Origin: Bacteroidales bacterium
GTDB taxonomy: Bacteria > Bacteroidota > Bacteroidia > Bacteroidales > FEN-979
Assembly (NCBI GenBank): GCA_023231065.1
Contig: JALNWE010000001.1
Span: 1 to 64,000, forward strand
Reading direction: 5' to 3'
DNA: 64,000 bases
Of this stretch, positions 43,222 through 51,172 are shown piece after piece; the first letter of the stretch is position 1; the number at the start of each line of letters is the position of its first letter. Below the pieces are notes generated by a model, which was not told the DNA's origin, made no database searches, and worked only from the letters and a program-made list of their open reading frames with translations. Made by a program: the position numbers and the translations under genes.

Positions 43222-45015
43222 ATGGGAAAGATCAAATATCACATGCTGGTTTGCGGCGGGACAGGATGTCACGCTTCACAGAGTGACCAGATCCTGAAAA
43301 AATTTGAAACCCTGATCCATGATAGAGGGTTGGAGAATGAGGTCCAGGTCATCAAAACAGGTTGTTTCGGTTTTTGCGAAAAAGGCCCGATCGTAAAAAT
43401 GATGCCTGACAACACTTTTTATACGAAGGTAAAGCTTGATGATTGTGAGGAAATTCTGGAAGAACACATCATCAAGGGCAGAAAGGTAACCCGGTTATTA
43501 TATGAAAATCCGGAGACCGGCGAGCATGTCAGCGATTCGAAACACATGGAATTTTATAAGAAGCAGATCCGGATTGCATTGCGTAATTGTGGGTTCATCA
43601 ATCCAGAGAACATTGAAGAGTATATCGCCCGTGATGGGTATCAGGCTTTAGGCAAGGTGTTGACCGAGTTATCCCCTGAAGCGACCATTGAAATCATGAA
43701 AAAATCAGGTCTTCGTGGTCGTGGTGGAGGCGGATTCCCTACTGGTTTAAAATGGGAGATAACCCGTGCTGTAAAATCTGATCAGAAATATGTTGTCTGT
43801 AATGCTGATGAGGGTGACCCAGGCGCCTTTATGGACCGGTCGGTTCTTGAAGGCGATCCTCATTCCGTGCTGGAAGCCATGGCCATCAATGGATATTGTA
43901 CAGGCGCTGACAAAGGCCTGGTATATATCCGCGCAGAATACCCACTGGCGGTTGAGCGACTTAAAATTGCCATGAAGCAGGCCCGTGAATATGGTTTGTT
44001 AGGGAAGAATATTTTAGGTACGGGATTTAATTTTGACGTTGAGATACGATATGGGGCAGGTGCATTTGTGTGCGGTGAAGAGACCGCCCTGATCCATTCG
44101 ATGGAAGGACTCCGAGGAGAACCCACGGTAAAGCCACCTTTCCCTTCCGAATCGGGCTATCTCGGAAAACCCACCAACGTCAATAATGTTGAAACCTATG
44201 CCAACGTTCCGGTGATCATCAACAAAGGAGCTGATTGGTTTGCAAAAATCGGGACAGAACGTTCAAAAGGGACCAAAGTATTTGCCCTTGCCGGAAAAAT
44301 CAACAATGTTGGGTTAATCGAAGTCCCCATGGGAATAACCCTCCGTGAAGTCATCTATGAGATCGGTGGCGGAATCAAAAACGACAAAGAGTTCAAGGCG
44401 GTTCAGACTGGCGGGCCATCAGGAGGTATGCTGACGGTGAAAGACCTCGATACTCCCATCGATTATGACAATCTTATTGCCGCTGGTTCCATGATGGGAT
44501 CAGGGGGCATGATCGTGATGGACGAAAACGACTGTATGGTTGCGATGGCAAAATTCTATCTGCAGTTTACAGTGGAAGAATCCTGTGGTAAATGTTCCCC
44601 ATGTCGTATCGGGAATAAGAGATTATATGAAATGCTTGAGAAGATCACTCAGGGGAATGGCACTCCCGAAGACCTTGACAAATTGAGAAATCTCAGCCAG
44701 GTCATCAAGGACACCTCTTTATGCGGTCTTGGGCAATCCTCACCGAATCCTGTCCTTTCCAGTCTCAACAATTTTTATGATGAGTACATGGAGCATGTAA
44801 ACTTAAAAAAATGCCGTGCAGGAAAATGCAAATCGTTGATGCAATATATTATCAATGCAGAGAATTGTATTGGTTGTACCCTGTGTGCAAGAAATTGTCC
44901 TGTCAACGCAATAACCGGTGAACGCAAACAGGTCCATCTGATTGATCAGGAAAAATGCATCAAATGTGGCGCCTGTATGGAGAAATGTAAATTTAATGCG
45001 ATTTATATCAAATAA
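43222..45015 (+). CDS. hydB: [FeFe] hydrogenase beta subunit HydB2, long form
   Basis: The 597-residue product has three parts: an N-terminal [2Fe-2S] thioredoxin-like domain (CGGTGCH; TGCFGFCEKGP), the NuoF core with NADH/FMN sites (GLRGRGGGGFPTGLKWE; GAGAFVCGEETALIHSMEG) and [4Fe-4S] motif SCGKCSPCRIGN with CGLGQSSPNP, and a C-terminal 2x[4Fe-4S] ferredoxin domain (CIGCTLCARNCP; CIKCGACMEKCK). This is the layout of electron-bifurcating HydABC enzymes, which couple NADH and reduced ferredoxin to H2. hydA2 follows after 13 bases. Confidence 0.94.
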   Translation: MGKIKYHMLVCGGTGCHASQSDQILKKFETLIHDRGLENEVQVIKTGCFGFCEKGPIVKMMPDNTFYTKVKLDDCEEILEEHIIKGRKVTRLLYENPETGEHVSDSKHMEFYKKQIRIALRNCGFINPENIEEYIARDGYQALGKVLTELSPEATIEIMKKSGLRGRGGGGFPTGLKWEITRAVKSDQKYVVCNADEGDPGAFMDRSVLEGDPHSVLEAMAINGYCTGADKGLVYIRAEYPLAVERLKIAMKQAREYGLLGKNILGTGFNFDVEIRYGAGAFVCGEETALIHSMEGLRGEPTVKPPFPSESGYLGKPTNVNNVETYANVPVIINKGADWFAKIGTERSKGTKVFALAGKINNVGLIEVPMGITLREVIYEIGGGIKNDKEFKAVQTGGPSGGMLTVKDLDTPIDYDNLIAAGSMMGSGGMIVMDENDCMVAMAKFYLQFTVEESCGKCSPCRIGNKRLYEMLEKITQGNGTPEDLDKLRNLSQVIKDTSLCGLGQSSPNPVLSSLNNFYDEYMEHVNLKKCRAGKCKSLMQYIINAENCIGCTLCARNCPVNAITGERKQVHLIDQEKCIKCGACMEKCKFNAIYIK

Positions 45016-45017
45016 TC

Positions 45018-45023
45018 AGGAGG
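45018..45023 (+). promoter_or_regulatory. Shine-Dalgarno AGGAGG deciding the hydA2 start
   Basis: AGGAGG lies 5 bases before ATG 45029. A longer open frame starting at 44942 overlaps hydB2 and is not the coding start. Confidence 0.8.
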
Positions 45024-45028
45024 AATAC

Positions 45029-46801
45029 ATGGAAATGGTAAAACTGACGATTGACGGAAAGCCCGTTGAAGTCGAAAAAGGCACGACGATTTTAAAGGCA
45101 GCCAAAACTGTTGGCATTGATATACCGACCCTTTGCTTTTTTGAATTAAAGGACATGAGCATTGAAAACCGTCCTGGCGGATGCCGTGTCTGCGTAGTTG
45201 AAGTAAAGGGGCGTCGTAATCTGGCCCCTGCCTGCACAACCATTGTTATGCAAGGCATGGAAGTCAACACGCGCAATATCCGCGTATTAAATGCGCGTAG
45301 GACTGTTCTGGAGCTTATCCTATCTGATCATCCTGCTGAATGTCTCACCTGTGCAAAATCAGGAAATTGTGAACTTCAGAGTTTAGCGCAACAACTTGGT
45401 GTCAGGGAAATACCTTTTCAGGGAGAACAATCAACTTACCGTAAAGATACATCCCCTGCCATTATCCGGGATATTGACAAGTGTATTATGTGCCGGCGGT
45501 GTGAAATGATGTGTAACGACGTTCAGACGGTGGGAGCGCTTTCTGCTGTCAACAGAGGTTTTATGGCAGTGGTAGCCCCTGCTTTTGAAATGAATTTAGA
45601 AAAATCACCCTGTACTTATTGCGGACAATGTGTATCGGTTTGCCCAACGGGCGCCCTTACAGAAGTTGATCACTCACGCAATGTGATCAATGCCCTTGCT
45701 GATCCTACCAAAACGGTAGTTGTACAGACAGCGCCAGCAGTCCGTGCTGCCCTGGGCGAAGAATTTGGCCTTGCGCCAGGCACTCTTGTAACGGGTAAGA
45801 TGGTTGCAGCTCTCAGAAGACTCGGTTTTAACTATGTGTTCGACACTGATTTTGCTGCCGACTTGACTATCATGGAAGAAGGAAGTGAGTTACTCGACCG
45901 TCTTACCCGTTATCTCAAGGGTGATAAAAGCGTGAAATTGCCTATCCTGACATCATGTTGTCCGGGCTGGGTCAACTTTTTCGAGCATAATTTTCCTGAT
46001 ATGCTTGATATTCCTTCAACCGCCAAGTCACCTCAACAGATGTTCGGACCAATTGCGAAGGAATACTTCGGAAAGAAGCTTGGTGTTGACAGAAAAAATC
46101 TGATTGTAGTCTCGATCATGCCGTGTCTGGCAAAGAAATATGAATGCCAGCGTGAAGAATTCAAGGTAAACGGAGATCCTGACGTCAATTTTTCATTGTC
46201 AACCCGTGAGCTTGGCCATTTGATCAAACAGGCGAACATTGATTTTAATTCACTTCCTGATGAGGATTTCGACGATCCATTGGGAGAATCAACCGGAGCC
46301 AGTGTGATCTTTGGAAATACAGGAGGTGTCATTGAAGCTGCCTGCCGTACAGCATACGAGCTGTACACCGGTAAAAAGCTTGAGAAGGTTGAATTCGAAG
46401 AACTCCGGGGCATGGAAGGCATACGTCATGCCACGATTGATTTTGATGGTTTGCCCCTCAATATTGGGATTGCCCATGGATTAGGAAATGCGCGGAAGCT
46501 TCTGGAAGATATTCAGGCCGGAAGAAACCATTTCCATGCCATTGAAATCATGGCCTGTCCTGGTGGATGTATCGGCGGTGGCGGCCAACCATACCACCAT
46601 GGAGATTCAATGATCCTCAAACAACGTGCTGCAGCCCTTTATCGAGAAGATGCAGGAAAGCCCATCCGTAAATCACATGAGAATCCTTTCATTATTGAAT
46701 TATACAAGGAATTCCTGGGTAAACCACTGAGCGAAAAATCGCATCACCTTCTTCACACCCATTATTTTGATAAAAGCGCTGGGGTGTTTGTTGAGGAATA
46801 A
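45029..46801 (+). CDS. hydA: [FeFe] hydrogenase catalytic subunit HydA2
   Basis: The 590-residue M3-type enzyme has [2Fe-2S] (N-terminal, with GGCRVC), His-Cys3 [4Fe-4S] (HPAECLTCAKSGNC), two [4Fe-4S] (CIMCRRCEMMC; CTYCGQCVSVCP) and a full H-cluster domain: L1 LTSCCPGW (proton-relay C310, ligand C311), L2 MPCLAKK (C366), L3 EIMACPGGCIGGGGQP (C510, C514). The residue at the STAKSP position is Ala332. A C-terminal small-subunit segment ends LLHTHYFDKSAG. It is the catalytic partner of HydB2 and HydC2. Confidence 0.95.
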   Translation: MEMVKLTIDGKPVEVEKGTTILKAAKTVGIDIPTLCFFELKDMSIENRPGGCRVCVVEVKGRRNLAPACTTIVMQGMEVNTRNIRVLNARRTVLELILSDHPAECLTCAKSGNCELQSLAQQLGVREIPFQGEQSTYRKDTSPAIIRDIDKCIMCRRCEMMCNDVQTVGALSAVNRGFMAVVAPAFEMNLEKSPCTYCGQCVSVCPTGALTEVDHSRNVINALADPTKTVVVQTAPAVRAALGEEFGLAPGTLVTGKMVAALRRLGFNYVFDTDFAADLTIMEEGSELLDRLTRYLKGDKSVKLPILTSCCPGWVNFFEHNFPDMLDIPSTAKSPQQMFGPIAKEYFGKKLGVDRKNLIVVSIMPCLAKKYECQREEFKVNGDPDVNFSLSTRELGHLIKQANIDFNSLPDEDFDDPLGESTGASVIFGNTGGVIEAACRTAYELYTGKKLEKVEFEELRGMEGIRHATIDFDGLPLNIGIAHGLGNARKLLEDIQAGRNHFHAIEIMACPGGCIGGGGQPYHHGDSMILKQRAAALYREDAGKPIRKSHENPFIIELYKEFLGKPLSEKSHHLLHTHYFDKSAGVFVEE

Positions 46802-46843
46802 TACAGTTGTAATATCAGAAGTACCTATAAATAAAAGGCAATT

Positions 46844-47323
46844 ATGGCAAAGATTAAATTATCAGAAAAAAAATTGGAGGAGCTCAAGGCAGTCTGCAAA
46901 TCCTTTAACAATGAAAAGGGAGAGTTGATTAATGTTCTCCATAAGGCACAAGGAATTTTCGGGTACCTTCCGGCCGAAGTCCAGGAAGTGATTTCCAAAG
47001 AACTGAATGTTTCTGTCGCACATGTATATGGTATTGTAACTTTTTATTCATTTTTCACGATGACTCCCAAAGGAGAGCATCCCGTTTCGATCTGTTTGGG
47101 GACAGCCTGCTATGTCAGAGGCGCTGAAAAAGTATTAGAGGAGTTCAAACGGGTCTTGAAAATCCAGGTTGGTGAAACGACTCCTGATGGGAAATTTTCA
47201 CTCAGTTGCCTCCGTTGTGTTGGCGCCTGTGGACTTGCCCCTGTCGTGCTTGTGGGTGAAAAAGTTTATGGACGGGTTTCTCCTGACGGGGTCAAAGATA
47301 TCGTTGCAGAATACAACAGCTAA
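46844..47323 (+). CDS. hydC: [FeFe] hydrogenase gamma subunit HydC2 (NuoE-like)
   Basis: This 159-residue NuoE-like protein has the helical part (VLHKAQGIFGYLPAEVQ, HVYGIVTFYSFF) and [2Fe-2S] ligands C-x4-C (CLGTAC) and C-x3-C (CVGAC). It completes the hyd2 set in the order hydB-hydA-hydC, unlike hyd1 and hyd3, which are hydC-hydB-hydA. A terminator follows. Confidence 0.93.
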   Translation: MAKIKLSEKKLEELKAVCKSFNNEKGELINVLHKAQGIFGYLPAEVQEVISKELNVSVAHVYGIVTFYSFFTMTPKGEHPVSICLGTACYVRGAEKVLEEFKRVLKIQVGETTPDGKFSLSCLRCVGACGLAPVVLVGEKVYGRVSPDGVKDIVAEYNS

Positions 47324-47346
47324 TTGTCTTTGGTTAATACTTTATG

Positions 47347-47384
47347 TAAAAAGCCTGCAGGGTGGAAATCCTACGGGCTTTTAT
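47347..47384. terminator. Terminator after hyd2
   Basis: Stem AAAAGCCTGCAGG / CCTACGGGCTTTT with one mismatch and an 8-base loop, followed by a T-rich run. It lies 24 bases after the hydC2 stop and before the convergent phosphatase gene, so it may serve both strands. Confidence 0.75.
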
Positions 47385-47439
47385 TTTACGGGTAATTAGA
47401 AAAACGCTGAATAGGATGAATGTGTCCAGGTCAGGAATG

Positions 47440-48678
47440 CTAATAAAATTTCATGGTAACCTCTTTGAGGAATTTTTCTTCAAGGGTACGCGCTATACGG
47501 TGAACCACGGTCCTGCGTAATTCAAGCTCTATGGGTAAAGTCGGATCCTGGTGGGCAATATTAATGTTTGTACCCACAAGAAAATGTATTTCGTCACAAT
47601 CAAGGATCATACGGACAATTTCATCGGCAGGCCCCTTCCCCAGTTTGTAATTATTGTGATATTTTTTCAATAGTTCGCTCGTTTTACTAAGTGTCAGGAT
47701 CCCTTCGGTGATAAGATCGACACCATTCATATTGGAAACAGGTGGCAAGTCAGGATCAAGCATGACGTTGGTGTCGTGTATTTCTTCGCTCCATTCACGG
47801 GCTATCATATCGCCTGTGGTTGCGCCACAGATGATTTTTTTCCCCTGAAATTGTTTGAAAACATCGCAAAACAGGGAATCGTTTTCGGGATTTTGAGGAG
47901 GGCCGGAGCAGATCATTATTTTCCGGGGCTCCCTGAAATAGATAACACCGCAACTGATATCGTCCCTGGGATGAAAACCATCATTCATATTGGCCCTGTT
48001 GACCACCTTGGCGGCCAGGTTGACAGCCGATATATCATGTTCATCCTGGATGGTCTCTAAAACATATTTCTCAAGATTGACTGTCCCCCACCCCAGGGAA
48101 TATTTTTCGCTACCCAAACCAGATTGGGTTACGCCATCGGAACAGAAGACGATCCGGTCTTCTTTCTGTGGTTTGTATGATGCTGTAAGAATTTCCCTCC
48201 CGCTCCTTTTACCACCTTCAAGAACAATACAATTCCATTCCGGTTCGTGGATATGGTTACCGCGAAGGACCATGGTTTTTGGGTTCTCGTATTCCAGGAT
48301 CCGGACTTCCCCTTCCACATCAATCTCGATGATAGTAAATGTGGAGTAGTTCATATTCTTCACACTATCAACAGGTAATGTATCTGTAATAATCGCCGCG
48401 ATCTTCTGGACACTTTTATGTTCCTGGGTAAAATTCACAGCAAGGGTAGCGGCTAAGGTCCCAAGCATATTGGCTTTAATCCCATGGCCCATTCCGTCGG
48501 ATAAAACGACAATGATCCTTCCTTCCTCTTTGATCCTTCGCGAAATAAAAACATCACCACAGACCCGTGCATCTGCATGGCATTTTTGCTGACAGGTTAC
48601 TTCTATGTAAAATCGTTCGTTCAAAGCTGACAGGTATGAGATTTCTCTATTTTCCGGTAGGATTCCGGTATGATTCAA
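47440..48678 (-). CDS. SpoIIE-type PP2C serine/threonine phosphatase
   Basis: The 412-residue product has the SpoIIE/PP2C metal sites VLSDGMGHGIKANML, FCSDGVTQSGL and PRDDISCGVIYF within residues 1-250. A C-terminal domain of about 160 residues (IMICSGPPQNPEND onward, with IICGATTGD) is not recognised. Such phosphatases reverse the action of RsbW-like kinases, one of which is encoded at 39,243. The gene starts at TTG inside the 3' end of the HydS2 gene (32-base overlap), so the two are translationally coupled. This fits the phosphatase-modulated sensory hydrogenase arrangement (HydDB group C3). Confidence 0.9.
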   Translation of the reverse strand: MNHTGILPENREISYLSALNERFYIEVTCQQKCHADARVCGDVFISRRIKEEGRIIVVLSDGMGHGIKANMLGTLAATLAVNFTQEHKSVQKIAAIITDTLPVDSVKNMNYSTFTIIEIDVEGEVRILEYENPKTMVLRGNHIHEPEWNCIVLEGGKRSGREILTASYKPQKEDRIVFCSDGVTQSGLGSEKYSLGWGTVNLEKYVLETIQDEHDISAVNLAAKVVNRANMNDGFHPRDDISCGVIYFREPRKIMICSGPPQNPENDSLFCDVFKQFQGKKIICGATTGDMIAREWSEEIHDTNVMLDPDLPPVSNMNGVDLITEGILTLSKTSELLKKYHNNYKLGKGPADEIVRMILDCDEIHFLVGTNINIAHQDPTLPIELELRRTVVHRIARTLEEKFLKEVTMKFY

Positions 48679-50515
48679 TTACCGAATTGAGCATTTGTTC
48701 TGTTTTTGCTGCCCCTTCGCCGAGCAAATAAGCAATTTTCTGAACGGTTTCAAAATTTTCATCGATAACTTCGGTCAGACGATTAATAATTTGTTCTTTT
48801 CTGACTTCAGGGACATACATGTCGCGCAGGATTCCACCCACATATTTATGGCTCCGGATGGGAAAAATGGAAATGCTGAGCTTATTCTCTTCGTACAAAA
48901 CATCTTTATGTTCTATATATTCATCGGTGGAGAGGACATAAGAAAACATTTTATAAATATTGACAGGAAGCAAGGTTTTCAGATCTGCTCCAACCAACCC
49001 CGGAATAACTTCATCCACCAGGGTCGCTTCTTCGCCAAGGATGCGGATGAATGCCTTGTTGGATTGTATAACTTTTAATTTATCATCAACAATTACAACG
49101 CCGGATACGAGTTTCTGCAACATGGCAGATACGATATTGTTTGCCTCTTTTTGCGCCTCCTGTTCGTTTTTTGCTTTTTCCTCTGATTCTTTCAGGGCAG
49201 CCTGTGTCTTTGCCAGTTTTTCATTGGTGGCACGAAGGGTCCGGATATATTCCTGTCTGTTTTTTCCGCTAAAGACATGACACATTTCGGTTGTTGCCAA
49301 TCCCTGAGCTATGGCAATAGCAAATTCCCGACAATTTGAATAACCGCAGGATTCACAGCCCACCTCGTTGTTTTTATCATCTTCCCGGTGGATCATTTTA
49401 AGCACTTCCACTATTTTTTGTTCTTCAGGAACTGGTAAGCGTTGATCATCGGCGTTGAATTGCCTTGACAGGTCAAGGTCTTCACAAGCAGCCACCTGAT
49501 CTTCCCAGGTATTCTTGTCAAATGTTGTAAGCCGTTTGTTGGCGTAATCAGTAACCAGGGTCATCCGGAGGAATTTTTCCCCAGCTGGCGAGGTACCGGG
49601 GCCCATCAGGCATCCTTCATCATAAAACATATTAAAATGCCTTTTGATCCTATCAATCCGGGAATCGAATTCCTTCACTGCATCGATCATATCGTTGCGT
49701 CCCTCAGTCGTGATCACATTTCCAGTCAGTAAATCTTCACTGATATTGACACTTTGGAGAATTCCGTTGGCTATCGGATACAGGGAGCCTTTATAACCCA
49801 GGGGAGGGTCAAATTCAGAAAATTCAAGTTGATTTTCCCTGATATTAAACTGCGTGAAAAGTTCACGTAGCTCTACAAAAGTCAAAACTGCATCAATTTT
49901 AGCGTCCCCTTCAAATTTTAACGCTTCTTCCTTAGTAGCGATACAGGGGCCTATAAAGATTATTTTCAGATCCTGACCGTATTTTTTCCGGAGAACCTTG
50001 GCAGTGGCGACCATAGGAGAAACAACCGGTACCAGATTATTGATAAGTTCCGGATAATATTTTTCAATAAAGGCAACAACCGTCGGGCAATTAGCGGAAA
50101 TGTGGTAGCGTCCTTTAAAATTCTCGAATATTTCTTTATATTTTCTGGCAACAAGGTCAACGCCGAAAGATACTTCGCTGACGTATGTGAATCCGAGTTG
50201 TTTGATCATTTCAACGAATTTCCTGTAGTCTGTTATATCATGGAATTCGCCTGAAATTGTAGGGTCGCAGATGGCAGCAATTTTTTGGCCTGATGCCAGC
50301 AAGGCTTTTGTTTCACCGATAGAACTACGGTAAGAAATGGCGCCTGGGGAACAAGCCCTGTAGCAGCTTCCGCAGCCTATGCAACGCGCGGGGATGATGG
50401 ACGGAAATTCCGTGTTGACATCAACCCTAATAGCTTTGACGGGGCATATTCTGATGCATGAATAGCATTTGATGCAGGATTCATGATGGATAAGCAGAAG
50501 ATGATCGGTACACAT
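48647..50515 (-). CDS. HydS-like sensory hydrogenase protein 2 with PAS-like domain
   Basis: The 622-residue product has a 2x[4Fe-4S] ferredoxin domain (CIKCYSCIRICP; CIGCGSCYRACSPG), a hydrogenase-like domain, an Fe-S module (CESCGYSNC), a coiled-coil (about 425-475) and a PAS-like domain (VVIVDDKLKVIQSNKAFIRILGE). H-cluster positions: C143 (L1, ANCPTV), C191 (L2, GPCIATK), but L3 reads FYDEGCLMG, so C302 is present while the Cys four residues earlier is Tyr298. One canonical [4Fe-4S]H ligand is therefore missing. ATG 50515 is preferred to an upstream TTG at 50524. Confidence 0.85.
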   Translation of the reverse strand: MCTDHLLLIHHESCIKCYSCIRICPVKAIRVDVNTEFPSIIPARCIGCGSCYRACSPGAISYRSSIGETKALLASGQKIAAICDPTISGEFHDITDYRKFVEMIKQLGFTYVSEVSFGVDLVARKYKEIFENFKGRYHISANCPTVVAFIEKYYPELINNLVPVVSPMVATAKVLRKKYGQDLKIIFIGPCIATKEEALKFEGDAKIDAVLTFVELRELFTQFNIRENQLEFSEFDPPLGYKGSLYPIANGILQSVNISEDLLTGNVITTEGRNDMIDAVKEFDSRIDRIKRHFNMFYDEGCLMGPGTSPAGEKFLRMTLVTDYANKRLTTFDKNTWEDQVAACEDLDLSRQFNADDQRLPVPEEQKIVEVLKMIHREDDKNNEVGCESCGYSNCREFAIAIAQGLATTEMCHVFSGKNRQEYIRTLRATNEKLAKTQAALKESEEKAKNEQEAQKEANNIVSAMLQKLVSGVVIVDDKLKVIQSNKAFIRILGEEATLVDEVIPGLVGADLKTLLPVNIYKMFSYVLSTDEYIEHKDVLYEENKLSISIFPIRSHKYVGGILRDMYVPEVRKEQIINRLTEVIDENFETVQKIAYLLGEGAAKTEQMLNSVIESYRNPTGK

Positions 50516-50534
50516 TGTGATCAATAATGATGGT

Positions 50535-50542
50535 CAAAGATA
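50535..50542 (-). promoter_or_regulatory. -7 element of the HydS2-phosphatase operon
   Basis: On the minus strand this reads TATCTTTG (TAnnTTTG), 19 bases before ATG 50515. A -33 element is not obvious. Confidence 0.5.
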
Positions 50543-50606
50543 TGAATATCTGTGGGTTTTTATGTTTTGGCTCAAAAAAAAAGGAAAAAACCTGGTAATA
50601 AAATCT

Positions 50607-50624
50607 TTGTTTATTTTTTCACAT
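50607..50624. promoter_or_regulatory. Putative Rex operator 3a (hyd3)
   Basis: TTGTTTA-TTTT-TTCACAT resembles the Rex consensus with 12 of 14 arm positions. It is tandem with operator 3b at a 17-bp period, the same as in hyd2. The sites lie between divergent units (hyd3 and HydS2-phosphatase). Confidence 0.6.
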
Positions 50625-50641
50625 TGCTAATTTTTTCACAG
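50624..50641. promoter_or_regulatory. Putative Rex operator 3b (hyd3)
   Basis: TTGCTAA-TTTT-TTCACAG resembles the Rex consensus with 12 of 14 arm positions. It lies 29 bases upstream of the hyd3 -7 element. Confidence 0.6.
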
Positions 50642-50670
50642 GTAAATATTTCAGAATTAACTTTTATTGT

Positions 50671-50678
50671 TATTTTTG
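50671..50678 (+). promoter_or_regulatory. -7 element of the hyd3 promoter
   Basis: TATTTTTG matches TAnnTTTG, 28 bases before ATG 50707. Confidence 0.6.
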
Positions 50679-50706
50679 TAAAGAATAAACGATATATTTA
50701 TGATAT

Positions 50707-51171
50707 ATGGATGAAATTATCGGGATTGTTCTATCGAGATACCCGGCTGGCAAAAAAGAAGGGTTACTCCCGATCCTCCAGGAGATTCAGGAAGAAAAGG
50801 GTTTTTTAACCGGAGAAATCCTTAATGAAGTCTCTGCTTATCTTGACATTCCTGTCAATAAAATATATGGGGTCGCTGCATTTTATGATCAGTTTCGTTT
50901 CAAGCCCCATGGCCGTTTTCATATTCAATTATGCAATGGTACATCCTGTTATTTACACGGTTCTTTTCCTTTGTTGCGGGATTTGGAAAAGCAATTGAAA
51001 ATCAAAGCTGGTAGCACGAGCCGTGACGGGAAGTTTAGCATAGAAATCATTCCCTGTATGGGGGCCTGCGAGCAATCACCTGTTATAAAAGTGAATGACA
51101 CTTCTTACAATAAGGTCACCCAGGAAGATTTGAGGAAGATCATCCGAACCATAAAAGATAAATCTGAATAA
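50707..51171 (+). CDS. hydC: [FeFe] hydrogenase gamma subunit HydC3 (NuoE-like)
   Basis: This 154-residue NuoE-like protein has the helical start (IIGIVLSRYPAGKKEGLLPILQEIQEEKGF, YGVAAFYDQF) and [2Fe-2S] ligands C-x4-C (CNGTSC) and C-x3-C (CMGAC). It is the first gene of hyd3, followed by hydB3 one base after its stop. Confidence 0.92.
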   Translation: MDEIIGIVLSRYPAGKKEGLLPILQEIQEEKGFLTGEILNEVSAYLDIPVNKIYGVAAFYDQFRFKPHGRFHIQLCNGTSCYLHGSFPLLRDLEKQLKIKAGSTSRDGKFSIEIIPCMGACEQSPVIKVNDTSYNKVTQEDLRKIIRTIKDKSE

Positions 51172-51172
51172 A

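Noticed and set aside
44942..45028. Longer N-terminus of HydA2
   Set aside because: The extension overlaps hydB2 and does not resemble the family; AGGAGG precedes ATG 45029.
50552..50809. Small gene overlapping hydC3
   Set aside because: It uses a different frame over the operator region and the start of hydC3, and its peptide is low-complexity Lys/Phe-rich.
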